Shown in pieces: positions 24,701 through 32,065 of a DNA stretch of 32,239 nucleotides. Position 1 is the first letter of the stretch. The number at the start of each line of letters is the position of its first letter. The stretch spans positions 1-32,239 of the forward strand of contig JARWZU010000036.1 of the NCBI GenBank assembly GCA_029866215.1, given 5' to 3'. The DNA is from Akkermansiaceae bacterium (lineage in GTDB: Bacteria; Verrucomicrobiota; Verrucomicrobiia; Verrucomicrobiales; Akkermansiaceae). A program made the translations under genes and the position numbers. The notes beneath the pieces are model-generated. The model saw nothing but the letters and a program-made list of their open reading frames with translations, was not told the DNA's origin and did no database searches.

Positions 24701-25120
24701 CGTGCCCTCGACATCTGGATGCAACTTGTTTGGTGCCAAATGGGTTGGGCGACCTTCGAAGGTGGTCACCACAAGTGGCGTCGCCCCTTGGGCCCGCGGC
24801 ATGGATGACGCATAGTAAGTTGCGTTTCCGGGGATCACCCACTCCGGAGCCTTGGTGTAAGGTACAATATACCCTTCCGGGCGGCGGCAGGCGGCCATAC
24901 CAAAACCGGCCAACGCCGTCGATGCCCCCATCAACTTCAAAAACGAACGCCGGGAGCCCTCGGACTCCTCTCCATTCGCCAACTCCGCAGCACCTTGCGG
25001 GAACTCACGATCCAGCCACTGGCGGAATTCTGCCGTGTCCTCAAGTTGACCCGCACTGCGCCAGGCGACGGTGGTTTCGCCGGCGGGAACTTCGGGGTGG
25101 TGCCAAATACGCTTGCTCAT
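21788..25120 (-). CDS. actB: Alternative complex III iron-sulfur subunit ActB (molybdopterin-oxidoreductase-like fusion)
   Basis: A 1110-residue fusion. A twin-arginine-type motif SRRSFLKLMG lies at residues 56-65 after an N-terminal extension, as usual for ActB, so export is by Tat. The first two thirds (about 75-800) resemble molybdopterin oxidoreductases, but I see no N-terminal [4Fe-4S] cysteine motif or Mo ligand; ACIII ActB binds no molybdenum. The C-terminal third is a four-cluster ferredoxin-like domain with cysteine groups CMGCNSCLVAC (about 825), CVQCESAPCETVCP (about 885), CIGTRYCANNCP (about 925), CTYC (about 985) and CQDACP (about 1038). These carry quinol electrons to ActA. Frame intact; 35 bases to actC. 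Confidence 0.96.
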   Translation of the reverse strand: MSKRIWHHPEVPAGETTVAWRSAGQLEDTAEFRQWLDREFPQGAAELANGEESEGSRRSFLKLMGASTALAGFGMAACRRPEGYIVPYTKAPEWVIPGNATYYASSMPRAQGATPLVVTTFEGRPTHLAPNKLHPDVEGTDAFAQASVLDLYSPSRSRKILKKAQVAKRGDFEAVVTSLAADPAAKIGFLFGADDSPTRARLTKELAAKFSAAKFYQYEALTGDAAPTALGDGVKLVANYAKADRILSLDCDFAGTDSQGPVTSFFDRRKPEGKFYSEKPDAKKMNRLYAVEAAFTLTGGMADHRLRVAPSQVNAVAAQVARGLGVKAGVAIVSPELADAKQVAWVAGLVEDLKEHAGKSLVLAGSRQSLSVHLLAHAINVALGNIGEGKPLVALQTETKGLGSIASLKTDIDAGAVETLVVLTPSNPIHDAPADLKFVESFAKLKTSIHLGMRTDATAHAATWHVPSAHYLESWGDARSARGTYTMVQPMILPLYPECVSELELLLALLSEDGKLLSGEGAKGAASPAYTAVRKTFAGFGGEGETAWKQLLRDGFFAGSQYASVTPAVRSDISAPLVATAPTKTSLELIFATDSSIFDGRWIDNGWLQEAPDPISKLTWDNVALVAPKTAKELGVYDQIIALETPFGSRSPDDEAQNRTSPMILVTVNGKSLEIPVLVSFGQAENTLVIPLGYGQGFDEHDELKRGPKNECHVGLVGVNRGFDAYPLRTAATSYFATGATAKPTSKRYSVSLTQEHHAMYGRALAREVSTMVDEQKGSFAAQLANVPKQGNDAHAPPNISLYKPTDRKDQPLINDPLHQWGMSIDLSSCMGCNSCLVACQSENNIPIVGKKQVGMGREMHWIRMDRYFAAQKDNTFDEDNPEMVPQPVACVQCESAPCETVCPVNATIHTEDGLNAMAYNRCIGTRYCANNCPYKARRFNYFDYNKRNPLISHNLYKGPFGEKQTGEAPHLQKNPNVTVRMRGVMEKCTYCVQRLKDAVIRQKRGQKQEALVAGKPSTEMKVDLHTLRIPVDSVKTACQDACPAGAITFGNLFDEEKSVLGRSKKIERNYDLLNYIGTRPRTSYLARVKNPNPKMPDAKFVGKATVHMV

Positions 25121-25166
25121 GTTAAACTGCGGAAAATTTGAGAATTGGAAAAATCGGAGTGGAAGA

Positions 25167-25865
25167 TCAATGGTGACAAGTGGCGCAAGTGACCTTGGGC
25201 TTCACCATGAACTGCTCTTTCAGCTTGAGACCGAGGTCTTGCGTGGTCTTGACCGATGCATCATCTGTGTATTTCGACACATCGCTGTCGCTGTAATCAA
25301 AATTGTAAACCTCCTCCAGCGGGCGCAGATTTTTCTCCGGTGCACGGTGACACTCAAGACACCAGCCCATCGAATGTGACTCAGCTTGGTAAACCACTTC
25401 CATCTTGTTGACGTCGCCGTGGCAGCTCTGGCAGGAAATCCCTCGGTTCACGTGCGCCGAATGGTTGAAGTAAACGTAGTCTGGCGCCTTGTGGACCCGA
25501 ACCCATTCGATCGGCTTTCCATCGTAACCCGGATAGTTCACATCCATCGACCGATGAAGGGGTGCAAGCTTCGGGCTGTCACGCTGAACGTGCTGGTGGC
25601 AATTCCAACAAGTGCTGCCAGTCGGAACATTCGAATGACCCGCCACATCGACAAACGAGTGACAATACCGACAATCCAAACCGAGCTGATCGACGTGAAT
25701 CTTGTGAGAAAATGGAATCGGTTGCGACGGTTGATAGCCTACCACCAGCGCCTTGGGAGTCGCGTAATACGCAAATGCAAGCGCCACACCTGCACCTGCG
25801 GTCCCAGCGCAGAATGCGATCTTGAATGGTAGGAAGTTGGACCAGCGTGGAAAGATATTTGCCAT
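25167..25865 (-). CDS. actA: Alternative complex III pentahaem cytochrome subunit ActA
   Basis: A 232-residue periplasmic multihaem cytochrome with an N-terminal membrane anchor (about 14-35). Five CXXCH motifs are present: CRYCH (65-69), CWNCH (86-90), CQSCH (145-149), CLECH (169-173) and CATCH (227-231). The last ends one residue before the C-terminus. Additional His residues in IPFSHKIHVDQ and FNHSAHVN are likely distal ligands. It passes electrons from the ActB clusters towards ActE or other cytochromes. It is the first gene of the respiratory run, with a 188-base leader that holds several inverted repeats. Confidence 0.96.
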   Translation of the reverse strand: MANIFPRWSNFLPFKIAFCAGTAGAGVALAFAYYATPKALVVGYQPSQPIPFSHKIHVDQLGLDCRYCHSFVDVAGHSNVPTGSTCWNCHQHVQRDSPKLAPLHRSMDVNYPGYDGKPIEWVRVHKAPDYVYFNHSAHVNRGISCQSCHGDVNKMEVVYQAESHSMGWCLECHRAPEKNLRPLEEVYNFDYSDSDVSKYTDDASVKTTQDLGLKLKEQFMVKPKVTCATCHH

Positions 25866-25897
25866 GAGAGGGGCGTTGCAGTGCTTGGAGATTGGAC

Positions 25898-25917
25898 CTT
25901 GTGAAATTTTTCACAAG
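25898..25917. promoter_or_regulatory. Perfect 9-bp-arm palindrome in the actA leader
   Basis: CTTGTGAAA and TTTCACAAG are perfect arms around TT, placed 33 bases upstream of the actA start codon. The size, symmetry and AT-rich centre look like an operator for a dimeric regulator (TTGTGA..TCACAA is reminiscent of CRP/FNR-class half-sites). It could equally be a hairpin in the mRNA leader. Since actA starts a run of about 16 respiratory genes, control here would set ACIII and oxidase levels together. The regulator is unknown. Confidence 0.5.
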
Positions 25918-25976
25918 CTGATTCGGAAAAAAATCAGAATCAGAAAATGTCGGCCGGAGGATGCAAGGGACCGGCC
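25918..25976. promoter_or_regulatory. Additional inverted repeats upstream of actA
   Basis: Two further palindromes adjoin the operator-like one. CTGATT (25918-25923) pairs with AATCAG (25932-25937), which is repeated directly at 25938-25943. GGCCGG (25952-25957) pairs with CCGGCC (25971-25976) around a 13-base loop. On the minus strand the GC-rich hairpin is followed about 14 bases later by a T-rich run, so it might terminate the upstream gene imperfectly, or be part of the promoter/leader structure. I cannot assign a -35/-10 pair with confidence. Confidence 0.35.
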
Positions 25977-26053
25977 ATGATGCAATCCGAAAAACACAAA
26001 ATCTGGAGATTTATCAAGTTTGCTTGAAATTTCGGACCTCTTAATGACCCGCC

Positions 26054-26362
26054 TCAGGAATTCGACCAGTTGAGACCATTTTCCTGCCTCCACTGACGAT
26101 AGGCGGCGAACTGCTCGCTCTTGCCCAATTTCCTCCGACTGGGATCTTCACTGAGGAAGGTCTCAAAGGCTCCGCCCGAGGAGGTCTCCGCCGCCGAAGG
26201 TGCTGCCTGTGGCATTCCACCACGAACTCTTTCCTCAGACAAAAACTGCATGATCAATGCCAACCCGCGCGTGATCTGATACAGAAAAACCACCGCGAGG
26301 CCCAGCAAACCCGCACAAGTCGCCAGTAGGATGGCGAGCGTCGAAATTTCGAAATTGCCCAT
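26054..26362 (-). CDS. Small membrane protein of unknown function
   Basis: A 102-residue protein with one membrane helix near the N-terminus (ISTLAILLATCAGLLGLAVVFLYQI, about 5-30). A short amphipathic stretch and a polar, Ser/Ala-rich cytoplasmic tail follow, ending in KLGKSEQFAAYRQWRQENGLNWSNS. I do not recognise a family. The frame continues upstream to 26419, but the ATG at 26362-26360 starts directly before the membrane helix and is preferred. It lies 70 bases downstream of hrpA and 188 bases upstream of actA on the same strand. Confidence 0.65.
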   Translation of the reverse strand: MGNFEISTLAILLATCAGLLGLAVVFLYQITRGLALIMQFLSEERVRGGMPQAAPSAAETSSGGAFETFLSEDPSRRKLGKSEQFAAYRQWRQENGLNWSNS

Positions 26363-26432
26363 GCACCAACCTTGTCGACCGCTTTCAATTTGAGAAGCTC
26401 GAATTCTCAGAACTTGCACTCAGCTTCAACCG

Positions 26433-29400
26433 TTACCGGCCGAGCATTTCCTCGATGCGCTTTTCAGAGACCTTACCCAAAACCGGAATGTCAGGCGCAA
26501 AAATCGAGATCCGATACTCATCCAGCGCCCACCCCAGCGGCCAAAGCTTGGCATCGTCCGGATGCCTCATCCATCGCACGAACCACTCATCCCACAGCCG
26601 TCGCAGACGTTCCATCTTCTCGATGTCTTTGATCAACGGCAAAGAGGAAAGGCGGCCGATCCTCGACCGGATGGCCTGTAACCGTCGCGGATATTCCCGA
26701 ATCCCCGCAAAACCCGCACGCCAGACAAAGTCCTCGCGGAAAAGCCACGCAAGCTGCTGCTCAAGATCCTCGGCGATCCCCCCCAAGTTGCGATCATCTC
26801 GGTTCGTGACGATCCATTGCCGGATATCGGGCAGAATCACCAAGATCTCATCCAGCGCCTTGCCAATGGCGGCCGCCGCCTCAAACCAACGACCCCTCGC
26901 CTTCTCGCTAGTCACCCGAAACTCATCAGGCGACCGCGGGAACACCCCACCCGCAGCTCCCTCAGCGGCTAACAGAATCAAACGATCCAGCGAGGTGCCC
27001 CCTACGCCCAACCGAGGCAGCTCGACCTTTGCCATCAATCCTAACGGAAATTTCTTGCGCAAGTAGGCGACTTGATCGCCATGCGCCAACCACAACAACC
27101 GAGCGCCCCCCGCACGATGGGCCTGCATCGCCTCAGCCGCACAGGTGAACGCACGCACCGCAACCGCCGCCCCTTCATCGACCAACGCAGGAAATGCCGA
27201 GCCGCCCGGCGTCTCGACCCGCTCGGGTAAGCTCTCACCATCCCACGAACTCATTCCCTTACGCTCGATCTCAGCATTGGCCGCCGCCTCGAACCGAACC
27301 CGCATCCGCCCCGCAAGTTGCAACTTCAACACCGCCACATCCTCGCCCATGGCCAGTTCTTCTCCCTCGTCATCACAAACCCAAATCTTGGTCACCAATT
27401 CGAACGGAACCTTGGCGAGATCGTAGGCCGTCACCGGCACGTAAGCCCCCGTACGCTCACGAGCATACTCGGACAACGCCTGCAAAATCGGCCGATCCTT
27501 CGGCGCAAACATCCAAAGATCTGCAAATCCGTCGGCCATCGGAGCGATCGGCTGACACGCACGCCGGTAGTCTTTTGGCAACGACCTCAACAAAATCTCC
27601 GCTCGGTCGCGCAGACTGCCATCGACCCCCCACCCCGCCAACCAATCAGGAAATTTCGGCAATTGATCGACGTGCACCCCAATCGTCACGCCATCATCAC
27701 GCTCACCTTGCTTGGCGTGATAGTAAACCGAATACTCCTCACCCAAGTAGTGGATGGCATCAGGGAAACCTGCCAGACCGAGATCTGCTAGATCCTCATC
27801 CAACACATCACCCAAGTCTAACATTAAGCGATCTTCATTCGTCTCTAACCATCGATAAAACGCCGCTGCGGCATGAATGGCGTCAGGAATGCGCTCTTCA
27901 AAAAATCGCAACACGGCCTCATCGCTCCAAAGCCCGTTGGGTCGCCGCAATTTCTGCTCGATGCTCTGAATTTCACCGCGCATTTCGGTGAGGTGATCGA
28001 GAAAACGACAACGATTTCGCATGCCGTTGCCAACAATTCCCTCCCGCAGGAAAATATGCCGCGCCGCTTTCGGATCGACCCGCCCATAGTGCACACGCCG
28101 CCCGACGACAACGGGCAGCCCACCACAAATCACCGTCTCTTTACCGTAAACCGCCCCTTGGTTTTCATCCCAATACCCTTCCCCATAGTTACTCTTACAC
28201 AAATGCGGCGCAACCTTCTCAACCCACAGGGGATCAATCCGCGCGACACGCCTTGCCCAAAGCCGCGAAGTCTCGACCAACTCCATGCCCATCACCCACT
28301 CGAAGCGCTTCGGCAGTGAAAACAACCCAGACCCGGGAAACACCGCGAAAAAACCGCCATTGGCGCTGCGGTACGATTTCGACTCGCGGTCCCACACGCC
28401 AAACTGCCGTGGCACTCCGGATAAAAGCGAGCGATGAATGCTCGCGTAGGCTGCAGCACCCGATAGGTCATTACCAATCTCGCCCACTCGCAACTTCCAT
28501 TCAGATTCTAACCGATCAGCGAGTTCATCTCTCACATTTGCCCACTCCATCACGCGCCGCGCATTGAGAAACGAACTCCCACAATATTTCCGCAGAGCAT
28601 TCCGCTTCCAACGACCCCGCTCGTCGCGAAACTGCGCAAGATCCTTCCACAACCGCAGCAACGCAATGAAGTCGCTCTCGCCATCTTTCCACTTGGCGTG
28701 CACCGCATCCGCCTCCCGCGCTTTCTCGGCCGGACGCTCGCGCGGATCGTTCGATTCCAAGGCGGCGATGATCGGCAAGACCTCGGCGAGGCATTGCTCC
28801 TTGCGGGCTTCAATCAACATCCGCCCGAGCCGCGGATCAACCGGCAAGCGCGACATCTGTCGTCCATAGTCGGTTAGATTTTTCTGCGGATCCAAAGCAC
28901 CGACTTCCCGCAGGGTGCGATACCCTTCCGAAACCGCCTTAGGCGATGGCGGATCGAGAAATGGAAACTCATCGATCTCTGGCAGGTTAAGTGCCTTCAT
29001 CCGCAGAATCACCCCCGCCAATGAGCTGCGGCGGATCTCGGGGTCGGTGAACTCTGGCCGATCTGTTAGCTCGGACTCGTCATAAAGCCTCACGCAAACT
29101 CCGTCCCGCACGCGGCCGCATCGGCCTTTCCGCTGGCGCGCACTCGCTTGACTCACGGGCTCGACCTGCAAGCGCTGGACGCCCTTCCCTGGACTCCAAC
29201 GGCTAACCCGCGCACTGCCCGAATCGATCACGCAAGCGATCCTCGGAATCGTCAACGAGGTCTCCGCGACATTCGTTGCAAGAATCAGGCGGCGTCGATT
29301 GCCCGGCTGAAACACCCGCTGCTGATCACCCAAGCTCAGGCGCGCAAACAACGGAAGGACCTCCGTGCTACGATACTGGCGCCCCTCAAGCACATCGGCA

Positions 29401-30113
29401 CACTCGCGGATTTCGCGCTCGCCCGGCAAGAATATGAGCACGTCCCCATTCGGCTCCACTTCACCAAGGTAGTCGACCGCGCGCGCGACATGCTGGCCCA
29501 ATTCTTCATCGTCGAAGGGCGGGAGGAAAAATTCCACCACTGGAAACATCCGCCCCGGAGCCTCGATCACGGGCGCGGGGACCCCATCGCGCGAGAAAAA
29601 TTCCGCAAAGGATCCCGCGTCAAGCGTGGCCGATGAAATCACCAGTTTAAGATCCTTCCGCCGATCTAACAACCGCTTCACATAACCCAGCAAGAAGTCG
29701 ATGTTGAGCGAGCGCTCATGCGCCTCGTCGAGAATCAATGCCTCATATTGCATCAAATCATGGTCACCCTGAGTCTCTGCTAACAGAATGCCATCGGTCA
29801 TGAACTTGATCCGAGTTTCTCGCGATGTCAGATCTTCGAACCGCACCTGATAGCCCACATAGTCGCCTAGCGGGACCTGCAGCTCTTCTGCGACCCGCTT
29901 GGAGACGCTGGCCGCAGCCAACCGCCGGGGTTGGGTGCAACCGATCCGCCCACCGTCCACGCCGAGTGCCTCGGCAACCATCTTTGGCAACTGCGTGGTC
30001 TTGCCGGACCCCGTCTCGCTCACAATCACCACCACAGGATGCGCACGAATGGCCGCAAGGATCTCCTCCCGATGTTCGACCACCGGAAGTTCCTTGGGAT
30101 AATTCCACTTCAT
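26433..30113 (-). CDS. hrpA: HrpA-type DEAH-box ATP-dependent RNA helicase
   Basis: A 1226-residue DExH RNA helicase; E. coli HrpA has about 1300. Ordered motifs are Walker A SETGSGKTTQ (32-41), TQPRRLAA, MTDGILL, DEAH in ILDEAHERS, SAT in ISSATLD, LIFLPGEREI, TNVAETSLTI and QRKGRCGRV. The helicase-associated domain follows, and the long C-terminal DUF3418-like region occupies the rest. HrpA-type helicases work on mRNA and help rescue stalled ribosomes. An upstream frame runs to 30215, but conserved sequence begins at KELPVVEHREEIL. The ATG at 30113 is therefore preferred, with 30131 as the alternative. It is divergent from the PLP enzyme gene. Confidence 0.93.
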   Translation of the reverse strand: MKWNYPKELPVVEHREEILAAIRAHPVVVIVSETGSGKTTQLPKMVAEALGVDGGRIGCTQPRRLAAASVSKRVAEELQVPLGDYVGYQVRFEDLTSRETRIKFMTDGILLAETQGDHDLMQYEALILDEAHERSLNIDFLLGYVKRLLDRRKDLKLVISSATLDAGSFAEFFSRDGVPAPVIEAPGRMFPVVEFFLPPFDDEELGQHVARAVDYLGEVEPNGDVLIFLPGEREIRECADVLEGRQYRSTEVLPLFARLSLGDQQRVFQPGNRRRLILATNVAETSLTIPRIACVIDSGSARVSRWSPGKGVQRLQVEPVSQASARQRKGRCGRVRDGVCVRLYDESELTDRPEFTDPEIRRSSLAGVILRMKALNLPEIDEFPFLDPPSPKAVSEGYRTLREVGALDPQKNLTDYGRQMSRLPVDPRLGRMLIEARKEQCLAEVLPIIAALESNDPRERPAEKAREADAVHAKWKDGESDFIALLRLWKDLAQFRDERGRWKRNALRKYCGSSFLNARRVMEWANVRDELADRLESEWKLRVGEIGNDLSGAAAYASIHRSLLSGVPRQFGVWDRESKSYRSANGGFFAVFPGSGLFSLPKRFEWVMGMELVETSRLWARRVARIDPLWVEKVAPHLCKSNYGEGYWDENQGAVYGKETVICGGLPVVVGRRVHYGRVDPKAARHIFLREGIVGNGMRNRCRFLDHLTEMRGEIQSIEQKLRRPNGLWSDEAVLRFFEERIPDAIHAAAAFYRWLETNEDRLMLDLGDVLDEDLADLGLAGFPDAIHYLGEEYSVYYHAKQGERDDGVTIGVHVDQLPKFPDWLAGWGVDGSLRDRAEILLRSLPKDYRRACQPIAPMADGFADLWMFAPKDRPILQALSEYARERTGAYVPVTAYDLAKVPFELVTKIWVCDDEGEELAMGEDVAVLKLQLAGRMRVRFEAAANAEIERKGMSSWDGESLPERVETPGGSAFPALVDEGAAVAVRAFTCAAEAMQAHRAGGARLLWLAHGDQVAYLRKKFPLGLMAKVELPRLGVGGTSLDRLILLAAEGAAGGVFPRSPDEFRVTSEKARGRWFEAAAAIGKALDEILVILPDIRQWIVTNRDDRNLGGIAEDLEQQLAWLFREDFVWRAGFAGIREYPRRLQAIRSRIGRLSSLPLIKDIEKMERLRRLWDEWFVRWMRHPDDAKLWPLGWALDEYRISIFAPDIPVLGKVSEKRIEEMLGR

Positions 30114-30247
30114 TTCTCGCCCCACCGACATGCGCTGTTCACTCGAATCTCCAAAAACCGGAGACACTCCATCTCCAAGCAAGATTTGGTTCGGTTTGCC
30201 GCCGCAATCCATCACTTTTTTCGATCACGTGCCGGCAATTCATGAAA

Positions 30248-30267
30248 GTGGGGGGAATTCCCGCCAC
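30248..30267. promoter_or_regulatory. Near-perfect 20-bp palindrome between hrpA and the PLP enzyme gene
   Basis: Ten-base half-sites GTGGGGGGAA and TTCCCGCCAC are symmetrical about the centre at 30257/30258, with a single mismatched pair (30252/30263). It sits 58 bases upstream of the PLP enzyme start and 134 bases upstream of hrpA, in their shared divergent promoter region. This is a plausible operator for one or both genes. No known regulator is recognised. Confidence 0.4.
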
Positions 30268-30324
30268 AGACCCGCCAACCCGTGCTTGAAACTTCTTCGC
30301 CAACCACCGACAACTTCCCTCACC

Positions 30325-31461
30325 ATGCCATTCGATTTCGATTCACCCATCATCCGCCGAGGCACCGGCTGCATCAAATACGACCGTCGGCCCGAGCTGG
30401 ATCCATTCTGGGTCGCAGACATGGACTTCGCCTCCGCTCCGGTGATCCTTGATGCACTGCATCGTCGGGTAGATCATGGGATTTTCGGATATGCCCAAGC
30501 GCATCAGGGGCTCAATGAGGCACTGACCACCCACCTTCAGGAACGCCGCCACGTGTCGGTTCCATTAGATCAAATCATCCACCTCGGCGGCCTCGTCCCA
30601 GCGCTATCCCTCGCCGCAAGGGCATTTTGCAAACCGGGTGACGCTTTGATGACCTGCACGCCGGTCTATCCACCGTTCATCGGCGTGCACCATGATGCGA
30701 ATGTCTCGCTCATCGCGATCGATCACGTTCAAATCGATGGAACCTGGACTTTCGATTGGGCCGCTATGGAGCAAGCGGTCACCCCACAGACCAAGGTCTT
30801 TCTTTTGTGCAATCCGCAAAATCCGTTAGGCAGAGTGTTTTCTGCCGAAGAAGTAACTGCTCTTGCCGCGTTTTGTGTGGCCCATGACTTGGTGCTCGTC
30901 TCGGACGAAATCCATTGTGATCTAATCTTTGATGAAACGGCGACGCCTCATTTCTCAGCACTTAACCTCCCGCCCGAGCTCGCAAAACAGAGCATCACGC
31001 TGCTGTCACCCAGCAAGACCTGGAACATTGCAGGAATCGGCTACGCATTCGCCGTGATTCCAGACGACACGATCCGTCGCAAATTTGCCGCCACTCGTGG
31101 CCACACGCTCACTGAAATCAGCGCCCTTTCCTATTACGCGGCCGAGTCCGCCTACCGCGATGGTGAACCTTGGCGGCAAGAACTCATCGCCTATCTGAAG
31201 TCTAACCGCGACACACTCGTCGATTTCATGACCACGCGTTGCCCGGGGTTATCAGTGCAAGCAGGCGAAGCCACCTATCTCGCGTGGATCGATGCCCGCC
31301 AGCTCGGCGTCGAAAACCCAGCCCAGTACTTCGAGCAAAAAGCAGGACTCTTTTTATCCGATGGCGCCTTCTTTGGTTGGCCCGGATGGATCCGCTTCAA
31401 CTTCGGCTGCCCGCGCGAGCGAATGCTCGAAGGCCTCGAGAAAATCGCCGCAGCCCTTTGA
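30325..31461 (+). CDS. MalY/PatB-type PLP enzyme (probable cystathionine beta-lyase / aminotransferase)
   Basis: A 378-residue fold-type I PLP enzyme. The N-terminus (FDFDSPIIRRGTGCIKYDR, then FWVADMDF) is typical of the MalY/PatB C-S lyase group. PLP-binding residues are visible: Asn/Gly in NPQNPLGR (163-170), Asp194 in SDEIHCDL and Schiff-base Lys231 in SPSKTWNIAGIG. Such enzymes release pyruvate, ammonia and homocysteine from cystathionine, or act as related aminotransferases. The substrate cannot be fixed from sequence. An open frame starts at 30130, but its first 65 residues are unrelated and overlap the divergent promoter region, so the ATG at 30325 is used. Length then matches the family. 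Confidence 0.9.
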   Translation: MPFDFDSPIIRRGTGCIKYDRRPELDPFWVADMDFASAPVILDALHRRVDHGIFGYAQAHQGLNEALTTHLQERRHVSVPLDQIIHLGGLVPALSLAARAFCKPGDALMTCTPVYPPFIGVHHDANVSLIAIDHVQIDGTWTFDWAAMEQAVTPQTKVFLLCNPQNPLGRVFSAEEVTALAAFCVAHDLVLVSDEIHCDLIFDETATPHFSALNLPPELAKQSITLLSPSKTWNIAGIGYAFAVIPDDTIRRKFAATRGHTLTEISALSYYAAESAYRDGEPWRQELIAYLKSNRDTLVDFMTTRCPGLSVQAGEATYLAWIDARQLGVENPAQYFEQKAGLFLSDGAFFGWPGWIRFNFGCPRERMLEGLEKIAAAL

Positions 31462-31538
31462 AACCAAAAAGGATCAATAAACCTGACAAAAATCCGGCAA
31501 CGAAAAGGAGACCACTTTAGATTTCCAGTAGCTTTCGA

Positions 31539-31997
31539 TTAGACCGCTGGCAGGGATGGCAGGCCCAGCTCTTTGAGAAATTGATTGTGCTTCGCGGTTG
31601 CCGTCTGGATGGCATTCCCGATTTCCTGCAACTGTGCGTGGGTCGCGGCGAGATCAACCTCCGCCTCGCCTACCGCCGTGCTGATGTAGCGGGAGATGTT
31701 CAGGTTGAAGTCGTTCTTCTTGATCTCGTCCATCTCCACCCGGCGGGAGTAGCGGGGCTCTTCCTTGCGGAACTGGTAGGTGTCGATGATTTTTGAAATG
31801 TTCTCGGGCGAGAGTTGGTTCTGGCGTTTGCCTTTCACGAAGTGCTCGGCGGCATTGATGAAGAGCACGTCGTTGGGCTTCTTGCACTTTTTAAGCACGA
31901 GGATGCAGACGGGGATGCCGGTGGAGTAGAACAGGTTCGCGGGCAGGCCGATGACGGTGTCGATGTGGCCGTCGTTGAGCAGCTTAGTGCGGATGCG
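31539..31997 (-). pseudogene. hsdM: C-terminal remnant of type I restriction-modification methyltransferase (hsdM)
   Basis: On the minus strand a continuous frame encodes about 150 residues from IRTKLLNDGHIDTVIGLP near 31994 to a natural C-terminus NQFLKELGLPSLPAV at 31539. Key family segments are LPANLFYSTGIPVCILVLKK and FINAAEHFVKGKRQNQLSPENI. Full HsdM has about 480-530 residues, so the N-terminal two thirds, with the SAM-binding and NPPY motifs, are missing. An in-frame stop lies at 32007-32009, and homology ends within a few bases of the RAYT element flank. No hsdS or hsdR follows downstream, where the PLP enzyme gene sits instead. It is therefore a dead fragment. Internal GTG starts could still allow a short peptide. 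Confidence 0.85.
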
Positions 31998-32065
31998 TGG
32001 ACGGGGTCAGTCCTCGCATGGTAACATTTTCCTTGAGTTAGAGGATAAATTGTTCAGCATCGGGC
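31998..32065 (+). mobile_element. Left flank of RAYT-type transposase element
   Basis: The sequence between the hsdM break and the second transposase start includes GGGGTCAGTCCTCGCATGG (32003-32021) and no coding potential. Its position suggests the left end of the element that carries the transposase. The exact boundary and any terminal hairpin cannot be fixed without a second copy, and the right end is outside the window. Confidence 0.4.

Noticed and set aside
30130-30324. N-terminal extension of the PLP enzyme from the first in-frame ATG.
   Set aside because: The added 65 residues resemble no family sequence and run through the divergent hrpA promoter region and its palindrome. The ATG at 30325 gives the normal family length.
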